Shown: positions 1 through 9,692, counted from the stretch's first letter. The stretch: DNA of 64,000 nucleotides from Paenibacillus sacheonensis (GCF_009909195.1 NZ_JAAAMU010000006.1:248001-312000), one strand, 5' to 3'. Notes: generated by a model not told the origin, from the letters alone. A program made the numbers and translations.

Positions 1-1
1 G

Positions 2-355
2 CTCGAGCTCGGCGACGAGCTTGCGGTCGGCATCGGCACGCGCGTGCAGCGCATGCGGCTGCTCCTGCTCTTGCTCAGCGTCGGTCTGACCGGCGCGGCG
101 ATCGGCATGGCCGGCGGCATCGGCTTCATCGGCCTGATGGCGCCCCACATCGCGCGCCGCATCATTGGACCGAAGTACGGCCGCCTCATTCCGGCATCGG
201 CATTCATCGGCGCGCTGCTGCTGCTGCTCGCAGATCTGGCCGGGCGGACGGCATTCCTGCCCAGCGACATTCCGGCAGGGGTATTCACGGCGGCGATCGG
301 CGCGCCATTTTTCCTTTATCTGCTTCTGTTCAAGCGCACAGGCGCACGCGCCTAA
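2..355 (+). CDS. Iron-siderophore ABC transporter permease, FecCD family (3' end only)
   Basis: The reading frame is open from base 2, so this is the C-terminal part of a gene that starts before the window. The 117 visible residues begin with an LELGDELAVGIG stretch and continue through GGIGFIGLMAPHIARRIIGP, both typical of the C-terminal half of FecCD-type permeases (BtuC/FhuB/FepD fold). At least two hydrophobic helices follow. Known members form the membrane channel for ferric siderophore or cobalamin uptake with a substrate-binding lipoprotein and an ATPase; those partners are not in the window. A hairpin terminator follows, so this is probably the last gene of its operon. The substrate cannot be told from this fragment. 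Confidence 0.9.
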   Translation, partial: LELGDELAVGIGTRVQRMRLLLLLLSVGLTGAAIGMAGGIGFIGLMAPHIARRIIGPKYGRLIPASAFIGALLLLLADLAGRTAFLPSDIPAGVFTAAIGAPFFLYLLLFKRTGARA

Positions 356-396
356 GCGCGCGGAACGAGACAGATTGCAGCGTGCATAACTAACCG

Positions 397-440
397 AACG
401 GGATGGACAGCAAGCGTGCTGCTCCATCCCGTTTTCTCTT
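397..440 (+). terminator. Rho-independent terminator after the siderophore permease
   Basis: The arms ACGGGATGG (from 397) and CCATCCCGT (to about 432) pair around an inner CAGCA/TGCTG stem, and a T-rich tail (TTTTCTCTTT) follows. It lies 40 bp after the permease stop codon. Confidence 0.85.
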
Positions 441-777
441 TATTCGGTGCCAAGCCGGACTCGCCGGCTAGGGCGGCGTCGGATTGCTCCTATGAATTCA
501 CTCCGTCCGCGCGGACCAACCGGAGCAGGATATTCTTGGAATTACTAGGCGGAATCTGTGGGACAACGTCGATAAAGCAGGCAATAATAGCGATTTATAG
601 CAACGAAATATAGCGTTTTTCGCAATTGTAGCAGTTTACGCTGGATCGGAGATTATGACACGATGAACGAGAAGGAGGCGATTGGACAGTTTGAAACACA
701 GAAATGGATAGAATTCCCGCTGCATTCCTGAACGAGCACGAGGACTCGGAAAAAATCAAAATGAAGGATGGAGATTC
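441..777. other. Intergenic region without a recognisable gene
   Basis: It holds no convincing ORF on either strand. It must contain the promoter of the secreted beta-helix gene. AT-rich stretches around 580-620 are candidates, but I cannot assign -35 and -10 boxes with confidence. A GGATGGAG ribosome binding site lies just before 778. Confidence 0.4.
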
Positions 778-3700
778 ATGACGACCAACAAGAACGGAAA
801 ACGTGGAAAATGGAAAAAACAAGCTTTCAGCGTGTTATGCGCGATGTCCGTTATGCTTCCGGTCATTCCGGCTGCGACCGTGCATGCCGCGTCGATTAAT
901 GTAACCGCTTTCGGCGCGAACGGCAGCGACGCGGCGGATGACTTAACCGCGATCCAGAACGCCGTGAACTCGGCTGCGGCAGGCGACACGGTCGTAATTC
1001 CGGCGGGAACTTACTATTTGTCGGCGAACGTGAACGGCAAGACCGGCGTCAAGATCTCCGGAGCGGGCCGCGACTTGACGACCCTCAGAATGACTTCCGG
1101 ATCGGGCTCCACGATGTTCTTCTATCTTCATAACGTATCCAATTCGGAAGTATCGGATATGACGCTCGACGGCAACAGCAGCTCGGTGCTCTTGTCCGCC
1201 ATTACTTCGGAGTCCGGCGACGGCAACAAGATGCGCCATCTGCGGGTTAAAGATTTGGCGGCATCCGCCGGGTTCGGCCCGTTCGCGCTATACGCAATCG
1301 GCTCCACGAACATCGAGATTTCCGACAATATCGTAACGAACACGGGCGTCAACTCCGACTGGGGCGGAGGGATCCGCACGGGCTGGGGCTCCAGCCATGC
1401 CCTGATCGAGAACAATACGATCGCCAATACCGGCCGCGGCGGGATATTCGTCAACGACGACAGCCCGTACGCGATCGTCCGCGGCAATACGATTACCGGT
1501 ACTGGTTTACATGAGGAAGGCCTTGGCATCGAGCTGCACACCAATGCCGACTATTCGATCATCGAGAATAACAACGTCGACCATTGGATCAGCGCGGTGC
1601 GTTCCAAATATATCGCGGTACGCAACAACACCGTCAAAGCCAACGACGGTTCCGTCGGCAACATGGGTCTTGAAGTCATGGTCGACCACGGCGTAACTTC
1701 GGGCAACGTGGTCGACGGCGGCCAGCAAGTCGGCATGCAGCAATCGCCGGGAACGGGTTATCAGCTGTGGAACTATAACACGGTGAAGAACATCGTCATG
1801 TGGGGCATGCAGCTCCAGGGAGCGGGTACCGGCTTCACGGAACAATACCAGTATTTCTACAAGAACACGATCAAAGACGGCGCAGCCGGCAATCCGGCCG
1901 CCGCATACCCCGGATACGACGGCAACGCGGTTCGGATTCATGGCGATACGAAGAATATCGTCTTCGACAGCAACCAGATCACCAATAACGGCCGCAAAGC
2001 GATCGAGATCACGACCGCGTCCGGCACGGATCGCCTGAGCTTCATCAATAATACGATCACGGGCAACGGCGGGCCTTCGATCGACCAATACCCTTCCTCC
2101 GCGGCGGATCTGGAGTGGAGCGGCAATACGGTCAGCGGCAACGGAACGAACACCCAGCTTACGAGCCGCGGGTTCAACGATGCCAAGCCCGTTGCGAACT
2201 TCACGGCTCCGCTCACGGTACAACTGGGCCAGCCGGTGACGTTCACGAACACGTCGACGGACAACGGCACGATCGTCGAGAACTTGTGGGATCTGGGCGA
2301 AGGACTTCCGGTTACTGCCGCAAGCCCGACCTATACGTATCAGAAGGCAGGCACGTACAAGGTCATTCTGGGCGTGTGGGATAACGGCGGACGAGCGAGC
2401 GTCAAGGAACAGTCGATCACGGTATTTACCGGACCGCCCGACACGACGGCGCCTTCGGCTCCGACAGGCTTGTCCGCTCCGACCAAGTCGAACGTGACGG
2501 TCGATCTGTCCTGGACGGCGTCCACGGATAACGTCGGCGTCATCGGCTACGACGTCTACAAAGCCGGCGTATTGATCGGCTCGACGAGCGGCGCCGGCGC
2601 GACGACGTACGGCGTGACGGGATTGACGCCAAGCACGGCGTACAGCTTCACGGTCAAAGCGAAGGATGCTTCCGGCAACGTGTCGGCGGCGAGCAATACG
2701 CTGAACGTCACGACGGCCGCCGGCGATACGCAGGCGCCGACGGCGCCATCGAATTTAACGTCTCCGGCCAAGACGGACACGAGCGTCAGCTTGTCCTGGT
2801 CGGCATCGACGGACAACGTGGGCGTAACCGGCTACAACATCTATAACGGAGCTTCGCTGGCAGGAACGACGACGGGCGCGAACGCCACTTCCATCACGCT
2901 GACCGGCTTGTCGGCGAGCACGACGTTCACGTACACGGTCAAAGCGAAGGATGCTTCGAACAACTTGTCGGCGGCGAGCAACAGCTTGTCCGTCACGACC
3001 GATCCGGCCGCGAACTGGACCAATTGCGCCGGCGAGAACAATCTGTGCTCGTTCACGGGCACGAAGCAGGTGCGTTACGGCGTGACGGGCAGCTACATCT
3101 ACGGCATGTTCACGACTTCCGTCATGTGCTCGAATAACACCTTCGGCTCCGACCCGGCTGCAGGGCAGTACAAGCATTGCGACGTGAACCTGGCCGGCGG
3201 CAGCGGCGGCGACACGACGGCCCCGTCGGCACCGACCGCATTGACTTCGCCATCGAAGACTTCGACAAGCGTCAGTCTGTCTTGGACGGCATCGACCGAC
3301 AACGTCGGCGTAACGGGCTACGATGTCTATGTCGGAGGAACGCTCGCCGGTTCGACGACGGGCGCGACGACGTTCACGGTGAACAGCCTTGCGGCGAACA
3401 CCGCCTACAGCTTCACCGTCAAAGCGAAAGACGCGGCCGGCAACGCTTCGGCGGCGAGCAGCCCGCTCAGCGTAACGACGAACGGCAGCACGGATACGAC
3501 GGCTCCGACCGCCCCGTCCAGCCTGACGTCCCCATCCAAGACGGATACGAGCGCGAACCTCTCTTGGACGGCATCGACCGACAATGTCGGCGTAACGGGC
3601 TACAACATCTATAACGGCTCGACCTTGGCCGGATCTACGACCGGCGCGACGACGTTCACGGCCGCCGGTTTGTCCGCAAGCACTGCATACACGTTCACCG

Positions 3701-4197
3701 TCAAAGCGAAGGATGCAGCCGGCAACCTGTCCGCTGCCAGCAATTCGCTCAGCGTGACGACGAACGCGGCTTCCACGCCGTCCAATGGCGTGACTGCCCA
3801 ATATTACTCCGGCAACTTCGGTACTTTGGCCCTGACGGAAATCGCGCCTACGATCGACTTCGATTGGGGCGGCGGACGGCCAACCCCCGACGTGCCGGGC
3901 GAATGGTTCACGGCCAGATATACGGGCAAAGTACAGCCGCAATATACGGAAACCTATACCTTCTACACGAATACGGACGACGGCGTTCGCCTCTGGGTGA
4001 ACGGACAACAATTGATCAACAACTGGGTGAACATGAACGGCGAACTCAGCGCCACGATCACATTGACCGGCGGCGTGAAGTACGACCTCGTCATGGAATA
4101 CATCGAGAACGGCGGCAACGCGCATGCCCAGCTGTCATGGTCCAGCGCTTCCCAGACCAAGCAGGTGGTTCCGAATAACCGGTTATTCACTAGCTAA
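778..4197 (+). CDS. Secreted multidomain beta-helix / PKD / FN3 / PA14 protein
   Basis: This 1139-residue exported protein has a signal peptide (residues 1 to about 37, ending VHA). A right-handed parallel beta-helix of the pectate-lyase superfamily follows (about 40-465), with the usual N-terminal FGANGSDAADDLTAIQNAV signature and many NNT/NTI turns. Then come a PKD domain (about 470-550), two FN3 domains (about 554-740), a Cys-containing insert (about 744-804), two more FN3 domains (about 811-995) and a C-terminal PA14 domain (about 1003-1137). The beta-helix suggests a polysaccharide lyase or hydrolase; the C-terminal modules suggest glycan binding. The substrate is unknown, and catalytic residues cannot be assigned from sequence alone. 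The gene stands alone between terminators. The FN3 copies are close to one another at the DNA level, so they probably arose by recent duplication. Confidence 0.88.
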   Translation: MTTNKNGKRGKWKKQAFSVLCAMSVMLPVIPAATVHAASINVTAFGANGSDAADDLTAIQNAVNSAAAGDTVVIPAGTYYLSANVNGKTGVKISGAGRDLTTLRMTSGSGSTMFFYLHNVSNSEVSDMTLDGNSSSVLLSAITSESGDGNKMRHLRVKDLAASAGFGPFALYAIGSTNIEISDNIVTNTGVNSDWGGGIRTGWGSSHALIENNTIANTGRGGIFVNDDSPYAIVRGNTITGTGLHEEGLGIELHTNADYSIIENNNVDHWISAVRSKYIAVRNNTVKANDGSVGNMGLEVMVDHGVTSGNVVDGGQQVGMQQSPGTGYQLWNYNTVKNIVMWGMQLQGAGTGFTEQYQYFYKNTIKDGAAGNPAAAYPGYDGNAVRIHGDTKNIVFDSNQITNNGRKAIEITTASGTDRLSFINNTITGNGGPSIDQYPSSAADLEWSGNTVSGNGTNTQLTSRGFNDAKPVANFTAPLTVQLGQPVTFTNTSTDNGTIVENLWDLGEGLPVTAASPTYTYQKAGTYKVILGVWDNGGRASVKEQSITVFTGPPDTTAPSAPTGLSAPTKSNVTVDLSWTASTDNVGVIGYDVYKAGVLIGSTSGAGATTYGVTGLTPSTAYSFTVKAKDASGNVSAASNTLNVTTAAGDTQAPTAPSNLTSPAKTDTSVSLSWSASTDNVGVTGYNIYNGASLAGTTTGANATSITLTGLSASTTFTYTVKAKDASNNLSAASNSLSVTTDPAANWTNCAGENNLCSFTGTKQVRYGVTGSYIYGMFTTSVMCSNNTFGSDPAAGQYKHCDVNLAGGSGGDTTAPSAPTALTSPSKTSTSVSLSWTASTDNVGVTGYDVYVGGTLAGSTTGATTFTVNSLAANTAYSFTVKAKDAAGNASAASSPLSVTTNGSTDTTAPTAPSSLTSPSKTDTSANLSWTASTDNVGVTGYNIYNGSTLAGSTTGATTFTAAGLSASTAYTFTVKAKDAAGNLSAASNSLSVTTNAASTPSNGVTAQYYSGNFGTLALTEIAPTIDFDWGGGRPTPDVPGEWFTARYTGKVQPQYTETYTFYTNTDDGVRLWVNGQQLINNWVNMNGELSATITLTGGVKYDLVMEYIENGGNAHAQLSWSSASQTKQVVPNNRLFTS

Positions 4198-4206
4198 CAC
4201 CGTCTC

Positions 4207-4254
4207 ATAACAAGAAGCCTCCCCATTATTCGATAAGGGGAGGCTTCTTGTTAT
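4207..4254. terminator. Strong hairpin terminator after the beta-helix gene
   Basis: An 18-bp near-perfect stem (ATAACAAGAAGCCTCCCC and its complement) closes a loop of about 11 bases. The symmetric A- and T-rich outer ends mean it could act in both directions between the convergent genes ending at 4197 and 4350. Confidence 0.8.
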
Positions 4255-4349
4255 TCTGGTATGCGCCGCGAACTACCGTGCGCAGCTTGTAATCTACCGA
4301 TCCTGCGCTGACGATTCGGCCAATGCGAATACATCCGGCAGGACAGTTC

Positions 4350-5288
4350 TTATTTCAATATCGCTTCTATGCTTGCCAGCACGTCTGCGCTCAGCTCGAT
4401 GCCGGACGCCTTCGCGTTCTCGATGACCTGCTCCGGACGGCTTGCGCCGACGAGCGCGCTCGCGACGTTGCTTTGGCGGAGGATCCACGCCAATGCCAGC
4501 TGGCCTGTCGAAATTTCGAGCTCCCCGGCGATGCCGGACAATGCCCGCACTTTCGCCAGCTTCTCTTCGGTAATGCCGCTGCGCATGCCTTCGAGCTTGC
4601 CCGCGCGGCTGTCCGACGGAATATCGGCAAGCGCCGTATATTTGCCTGTCAGCAAGCCCTGCGCCAGGGGAGAAAACACGACTTGCCCGATGCCGTTCTT
4701 CTCGCCGTACGGAATGACTTCCTTCTCGATGTAACGTTCGAACATATTATAGATCGGCTGGCTGACGACGATTCGGTCCAGCAGGTACCGATCCGCGGTT
4801 GACAGGGCGTCCGCCATCTGGGAAGCCGTCCATTCGCTCACGCCCGCGTACAGCACCTTGCCCGAACGAATCAAATCGTCGATGGCGCGAAGCGTCTCCG
4901 TAAGCGGCGTCTCCGAATCGTAGCGGTGGCAGTAGAAAATATCCACGTAATCCGCGCCTAGGCGCTTCAGGCTTGCGTTGCACTGCTCGATAACGTGCTT
5001 ACGGGATAGCCCCCGATCATTCGGACCGTCGCCCATCGGCCAGAATGCTTTCGTCGCGAGCACGTAGGAATCGCGCTTGTACGATTTCAGCGTCTCGCCG
5101 AGCAGCGTCTCCGCCGCGCCCCGCTCGTACACGTTTGCCGTATCGAAGAAATTAATGCCGAGATCATAAGCCTGCTCGATCGCCTGTACCGCGTTCTGCT
5201 TCTCCACGTATCCGCCGTAGGTCAGCCAGCTGCCCAGACTGATCTCGCTAACCTTCAGTCCGCTGCCGCCAAGTTTACGATATTGCAC
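4350..5288 (-). CDS. Aldo/keto reductase family protein
   Basis: This is a cytoplasmic NADPH-dependent oxidoreductase of the Kv-beta/YghZ-like aldo-keto reductase group. Seen: N-terminal YRKLGGSGLKVSEISLGSW; NFFDTANVYERGAAETLLG, containing the catalytic Asp and Tyr; the later Lys in VLATKAFWP; the FYCHRYDSETPL strand with the active-site His; and the C-terminal cofactor-binding ALVGASRPEQV. I place the start at the GTG at 5288, because GGAGGGA lies 6-7 bases upstream and the family N-terminus begins there. The frame is also open 18 codons further up to an ATG at 5342. The native substrate cannot be predicted. It appears to be a single-gene unit. Confidence 0.88.
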   Translation of the reverse strand: MQYRKLGGSGLKVSEISLGSWLTYGGYVEKQNAVQAIEQAYDLGINFFDTANVYERGAAETLLGETLKSYKRDSYVLATKAFWPMGDGPNDRGLSRKHVIEQCNASLKRLGADYVDIFYCHRYDSETPLTETLRAIDDLIRSGKVLYAGVSEWTASQMADALSTADRYLLDRIVVSQPIYNMFERYIEKEVIPYGEKNGIGQVVFSPLAQGLLTGKYTALADIPSDSRAGKLEGMRSGITEEKLAKVRALSGIAGELEISTGQLALAWILRQSNVASALVGASRPEQVIENAKASGIELSADVLASIEAILK

Positions 5289-5398
5289 CGCAATCCCTCC
5301 ATGTTCAACTAGATTCGTCTCTCCGCGGGCTTGCATACCCATAGACTATTCTAGAAGAGTCTGGCACAAATAGGAAGCGTTCAGCGCGATCCGCTGGA

Positions 5399-6415
5399 TT
5401 AGAATCCTATAATCCGCAGAATCTTGAGCTTCCGGTGGCTCGTCAGATCGATGAATTCCTCGCCGGATCTGACGAGCTGCGCTTCGCCGCTCTGCGGGTT
5501 GATGAAGACGATCTCGCCGATCCGGCCATCGGTCAGCAGCACCTGCTGCCCCACTAATTTGGACGTGATGTTATCCAGGAACAGCATGACGATGGCGGGG
5601 TCCAATTGGCCGAAGAAGCCCTCGCGCAGCTGGCGGACGACCTCATGGAACGGCAGCGCCTTATGGTACGGCCGGTCGGAGGACATGGCGTGGAAAATAT
5701 CCGCCACCGCCACGATCTTGCTGAACAGGTCAATCTTGTCCGAGGTCAAACCGAGCGGATAGCCGCTGCCGTCCTCCCGTTCGTGATGCTGCAGCGCCAC
5801 GAGCGCCGTTCGGTAGCTGACGCCCTCGGTTTTCCTCAGAATCTCGTAGCCGTAAATCGCGTGTTTCTTCATGAGTTCGTATTCTTCTGCCGTCAGCGCG
5901 CTCGGCTTATTCAGGATCTCCTGCGGAATCTTCACTTTGCCGACGTCGTGCAGCGTAGCGGCGATCGTAAGCGCTGTCAATTCGTCTTCGCCGAATCCCA
6001 GCCACCTGCCGATCATCGTGGAAAGCACGCCGACGCCGATGTTATGCTCATAGGTATAGTCGCCATGCGCCTTCACTGCTTCGAACAGCTCGAAAATGTT
6101 CGGATGGCCGGAGGCGACCTTGACCACCGGCACGATCTCCGCCTCAAGCTCCGTGAGCGGCACTTGTCCGGTTTCTTCAATGGAGGCATACAGCGATTTC
6201 GCCTGCTCCCGCATTTTCCCTAACGCCTCGTGCGGCGGTTCCGCTGCGCCGGACGCTGGTCTGACGTGATCCAAGTTGACCGTTACATGCTCGATGCCGT
6301 GTCTCTCCAGCAGCGCGAGATGCTCTTCGCGAAGCAGGATGCCGGCCGGGAGAACGGTGACGCCAAAGGCGTTGACCATATCGTTTTTCGTGATTTTCCC
6401 CAAATATTGTCGCAT
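5399..6415 (-). CDS. HD-GYP domain protein (putative c-di-GMP phosphodiesterase)
   Basis: Of 338 residues, the second half is an HD-GYP domain: HDVGKVKIP gives the HD pair, and HHEREDGSGYP gives the diagnostic HHE and GYP-type motif, followed by KIVAVADIFHAM. The N-terminal part (about 1-60) is the short helical region common in Paenibacillaceae HD-GYP proteins, with no membrane segment or receiver domain. Family members hydrolyse cyclic di-GMP, and the visible metal-binding residues are intact. The start at 6415 is chosen because GGAGG lies 4 bases upstream; a further upstream ATG (6454) has no such site. It is probably transcribed alone. Confidence 0.9.
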   Translation of the reverse strand: MRQYLGKITKNDMVNAFGVTVLPAGILLREEHLALLERHGIEHVTVNLDHVRPASGAAEPPHEALGKMREQAKSLYASIEETGQVPLTELEAEIVPVVKVASGHPNIFELFEAVKAHGDYTYEHNIGVGVLSTMIGRWLGFGEDELTALTIAATLHDVGKVKIPQEILNKPSALTAEEYELMKKHAIYGYEILRKTEGVSYRTALVALQHHEREDGSGYPLGLTSDKIDLFSKIVAVADIFHAMSSDRPYHKALPFHEVVRQLREGFFGQLDPAIVMLFLDNITSKLVGQQVLLTDGRIGEIVFINPQSGEAQLVRSGEEFIDLTSHRKLKILRIIGF

Positions 6416-6601
6416 TGTGCCTCCGGCGGAATAAGACTTGTTCAAATTTCCCAAGGTAAATCCTGTGTATTGTTACTACAATACCATGTCTCCGCGGCTA
6501 CTGTCCTATGGTATTGATTTTCAATCTATAAAATAGGAATAAAGGCCTATATTCGTTAGTGTCGAATGCCCTAATAAAATCATGGTTTCTTGATGCGAAC
6601 A

Positions 6602-6670
6602 ACAAAAAAACCTTCATGACCACAGAAGAACGGGACTCGGCCCGGACTCAACGTGGAATGGAAGGTTTTT
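6602..6670 (-). terminator. Probable terminator of the sigma-factor gene
   Basis: AAAAACCTTC-type arms face each other across about 45 bases that also contain a GGGACTCGGCCCGG inner stem. On the minus strand the structure ends in a run of seven Ts. It lies 9 bp beyond the sigma-factor stop codon. Confidence 0.5.
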
Positions 6671-6678
6671 GCGTATGC

Positions 6679-7263
6679 CTAGCGCTCGCCGGTCATCAGC
6701 GCCGTCGTCCAGCGCTCGATCGCATAGGGGGCAGGGGCACTGACGCGCCTAGTCATCTTGCCCCGAGGCGCTCCGCCGTTATTGTCCTGCGGGCGGCCGC
6801 GCTTGCGCAGCGCGTTCTTCGAACGGTGCAGCACCATTTTGACGGCGGGCACCGAGCAATGCAGCACGTCGGCGATATCCTGATACGTATAATCGAAGAC
6901 CTCCGCCAGCAGCAGCATCTCCGTCTCCCGTTCGGACAAATGCTCCGCCAGCCACTCCAGCATGCCCCGTACGGACACGTAATCCGGATCATAATGCGGC
7001 TGCAGCAGCGCTTCTTCGAGCGCGACGGTCACGCCCCGCCGTTTGCGGTGCGCGTCGATCTGCAAATTGCGGGCGATCTTATAGAGCAACGAACGCGGGT
7101 GGAGCAGCTTCCCCGTATCCCGGTAATACTTAAACGCCCGAAGAAGCGCCTCCTGCAGCAGATCCTCCGCCTCCCATTTCGATGACGTCAAATACGCGCA
7201 GTAGGCCTGCACATGCTTGAGATGCGGCTTTACGTTTTCTTCGAACTCGGTCCACGGTTCCAT
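6679..7263 (-). CDS. RNA polymerase sigma factor, sigma-70 family (ECF-like)
   Basis: This 194-residue protein has a sigma region 2 (about residues 10-80; EAEDLLQEALLRAFKYY, then SLLYKIARNLQIDAHRKR) and a region 4 helix-turn-helix (about 105-160; LSERETEMLLLAEVFDYTYQDIADVLHCS). It lacks regions 1 and 3, as extracytoplasmic-function sigma factors do. The C-terminal tail (about 30 residues) is basic and proline-rich. A GGGAGGCGAAAGC ribosome site precedes the ATG. No anti-sigma gene adjoins it, unlike the second sigma factor at 14.7-15.3 kb, so its control is unknown. Confidence 0.87.
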   Translation of the reverse strand: MEPWTEFEENVKPHLKHVQAYCAYLTSSKWEAEDLLQEALLRAFKYYRDTGKLLHPRSLLYKIARNLQIDAHRKRRGVTVALEEALLQPHYDPDYVSVRGMLEWLAEHLSERETEMLLLAEVFDYTYQDIADVLHCSVPAVKMVLHRSKNALRKRGRPQDNNGGAPRGKMTRRVSAPAPYAIERWTTALMTGER

Positions 7264-7440
7264 GCTTTCGCCTCCCTGCCTATCCTTGGATTCCCTGTCA
7301 CGAACCCTAGTCTAGCAGGCTATTATGAACCTCATATGAAAAAGCGCCTGCCAGCAGAAATTAGCAGACCGGCAGCCGGACGCCTCGGGAATACCGGAAT
7401 CGGCAGCGGAAGCCACGCAATCCGCAGCGGAAACCGCGGA

Positions 7441-7481
7441 AAAACAAAACCCCGCTTCGTCCGTGAAGGACGAAACGGGGC
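7441..7481 (-). terminator. Rho-independent terminator of the stalk-domain protein gene
   Basis: CCCCGCTTCGTCC pairs with GGACGAAACGGGG around a GTGA loop. On the minus strand the stem is followed by a TTTTGTTTTT tract. Confidence 0.88.
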
Positions 7482-7550
7482 TGACAAAGCGTTGGAAAAG
7501 AAACGGTTTCCGTTCCAGACTTGCTGCCGCTCGTTTGTTCTGCTTACGTG

Positions 7551-8768
7551 TTACTGCTCGATTTGCTCGCCGATCAATTCGTTGTCGCTCGAGCCCGGCG
7601 TGACGAGCCACTTGCCGTCTTTTTTGACCAAATCGAACTGTGTCACGGATTTGAAGGAAAGCGGTTCTTCGTCCGCGCTGGTCAAGTCATAGCGGAAGGA
7701 CGCAAGCACGATCGCGGTGTCTTCGTCCAGCTCGACCACGGCGCTGCGGACAAGCGCGACACTGATCGTATAATCCGGGTCGGTGAACGATTCTTCCATG
7801 GAAGCCGTATCGTCGCCGTAAGCCTCTTCATCCGACGGATCGAGTATGGCCTTATAAGCGGCGATATCCTTCGCGTTGACGGACTTCACGTAGGCATCCA
7901 CCATACCGGTCAGCGCTGCGCGGTCGGCATCGGAAGTTTGCACTTCCTGTGCCCATAGGCCGTCTTCGTCCAGCACCGTCGAGTAATCGACGTACACGTC
8001 GTATATGGCCCATTGGCCGTTCGTATCCTTATGAAGTGTGTATTCCATCTCGTTCTCGACGTTCGGATAGAAGCTCGCGCCGCTCACTTTGGTAGACTGT
8101 TCCACCGTGTACACGATCGCTTCCGTCGCCGAATACGAGTCCAGCGTCATGTCCGTGTAGACAGTCCGGCTGTGCGTCTTTGCGAATTCGCTGCGAATGT
8201 ACGCATCCATCTCGTCCTTGATCGGGGAGGCGGAATGGAACAGCGCGAGGAATGCGTCGGCATCCTGCTTGTCCTCTGCAGCCGTCAGCTTGTTCAGCAC
8301 CGCGAATACTTCCGCTTCCTGCGCGGCCGTCGGGCCTTTGTCCGTGATGGCGACGATCTTCTTGGCGCCGTCCCAAGCCACGTCCTTATCGGATAGCGTC
8401 GCGATGAAGCGTACGCCGACCATCGTGCGGCCTTTCAGCAGCTTCATCTCGCCGTTCACCGGCACCTTGACGCCGTCTACCAGCGCGCTCGTGCCCGTCG
8501 GCGTCATTTGAATGCTGCGCGCGGCAGACTTCGCCTTGATCGTCTTCGTTGCTGCGTTATAGTCGATGGAATAACCCAGCTTCGTAAAGAGCGTACGGAA
8601 TTCAACGAAGGTTTTGCCGTTCTGCAGTACGGGAGGAGCCGGGAAAATCACCCATTCTCCGTTCAATTTTACTTTGATGTCCGTGCTTGCGTTCGCCGCG
8701 GAAGCCGTTCCCGCGAACGCCGCGAATACGGCCATTAGTGTCAAGGCCAATCCGATCCAACGTTTCAT
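7551..8768 (-). CDS. Secreted stalk-domain (copper amine oxidase N-terminal type) protein
   Basis: This 405-residue protein has a clear signal peptide (MKRWIGLALTLMAVFAAFAG, cleavage near ASA-AN). A stalk domain follows (about 30-135), with the family features VKLNGEWVIFPAPPVLQNG, FVEFRTLFTKLG and TMVGVRFIATLSD. The rest (about 145-405) looks like two consecutive NTF2-like alpha+beta units: LNKLTAAEDKQDADAFLALF and the related VDAYVKSVNAKDIAAYKAIL, each with a conserved VYT- or VLA-type strand later. Stalk domains hold effector domains at the Gram-positive cell wall; the function of this one is unknown. It is a single gene with its own terminator. RBS GAGAGAGG lies 6 bases before the ATG. Confidence 0.85.
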   Translation of the reverse strand: MKRWIGLALTLMAVFAAFAGTASAANASTDIKVKLNGEWVIFPAPPVLQNGKTFVEFRTLFTKLGYSIDYNAATKTIKAKSAARSIQMTPTGTSALVDGVKVPVNGEMKLLKGRTMVGVRFIATLSDKDVAWDGAKKIVAITDKGPTAAQEAEVFAVLNKLTAAEDKQDADAFLALFHSASPIKDEMDAYIRSEFAKTHSRTVYTDMTLDSYSATEAIVYTVEQSTKVSGASFYPNVENEMEYTLHKDTNGQWAIYDVYVDYSTVLDEDGLWAQEVQTSDADRAALTGMVDAYVKSVNAKDIAAYKAILDPSDEEAYGDDTASMEESFTDPDYTISVALVRSAVVELDEDTAIVLASFRYDLTSADEEPLSFKSVTQFDLVKKDGKWLVTPGSSDNELIGEQIEQ

Positions 8769-8881
8769 GGTAAACCTCTCTCTCGTTTCATAAGGTATAA
8801 CTAGTCATAGACTTCATAATCCTATCCAATTATCCGTATTTTTACAATGATTAAATAGTGCCAGCACTGGTGCTTTGGTCG

Positions 8882-9496
8882 CTATCTCCGCGCATGCGCC
8901 CACTGCCGGAACAACCGGACGGACAAGGCGACCCAGCAGGCGCTGACCCAGTAGCCGGCGAGAATGTCGGACGGATAATGAACGCCGAGATAGACGCGGC
9001 TTAGACCGATGCTCACGATCATCGCCCCGCTGAAGATCAGCAGCGCCACCCGCCACCCCCGGCTAGGCAAATGCCGCCAAAGCAGATAGGTGACGAGAAA
9101 ATAAAACGTGAACGCCGCCATGGAATGGCCGCTCGGATAGCTGTACCCCTGCTCCTCCACGATCCGGTGGATATCCGGACGCGCGCGCCGGTAGATCGGC
9201 TTAAGCAAGTGGTTCAGCAGCGTCGAGCCGAGCATGCCGCCCAAGAGCAGCACGAGCTCCTTGCGGTGCTTCAGCACCAGAAACAGAAAGGCGGCAAGGA
9301 GGAGCACCGCCGGAATGACGACGGACGACGAACCGACCTTGCCCAGGAATTTGGCGATACCGGTCAGCGTGTCGTTCTCCCAGCCCTGCACGGTGTCTAT
9401 AATGGAAGCGTCGAAGCGCGCCAGCCTGTTCCGCGAGACCAGCATAGACAATCCTTGAAACCCCGCGATCGCGAGCAGCAGGTAAATGATCCACAT
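8882..9496 (-). CDS. PAP2-family membrane phosphatase
   Basis: This 204-residue integral membrane protein has the three-part PAP2 signature: KPIYRRARP (99-107), PSGH (121-124) and SRVYLGVHYPSD (166-177). These contain the catalytic His and the phosphate-binding Arg and Lys residues. Hydrophobic segments before, between and after the motifs fit a six-helix topology with the active site facing outward. Members dephosphorylate undecaprenyl pyrophosphate, phosphatidic acid or related lipids. A role in undecaprenyl phosphate recycling is the usual inference in Firmicutes but is not shown by context here. It has no operon partner. Confidence 0.9.
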   Translation of the reverse strand: MWIIYLLLAIAGFQGLSMLVSRNRLARFDASIIDTVQGWENDTLTGIAKFLGKVGSSSVVIPAVLLLAAFLFLVLKHRKELVLLLGGMLGSTLLNHLLKPIYRRARPDIHRIVEEQGYSYPSGHSMAAFTFYFLVTYLLWRHLPSRGWRVALLIFSGAMIVSIGLSRVYLGVHYPSDILAGYWVSACWVALSVRLFRQWAHARR

Positions 9497-9692
9497 GATA
9501 CGAATTCCCCCGTTATTGAAATGATTTGTTTATTATAGCGGCTTGCCCGGGGATAAGGCTATGGGAAATTGGCGTTCGTAAGCGTAGGGCGATCATTTTC
9601 TTGATGACAGCGGTTGTCAGTCAACTTGGGGTACGCTGGATGCTGATCTTGAGGAAATCAACATGCTGCGGCAAATTCGAGGAGGCTTTACA

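Noticed and set aside
2755-4125. A 456-codon open frame on the minus strand
   Set aside because: It is antisense to the FN3/PA14 region, with Arg-rich repetitive translation mirroring the FN3 repeats. No ribosome site.
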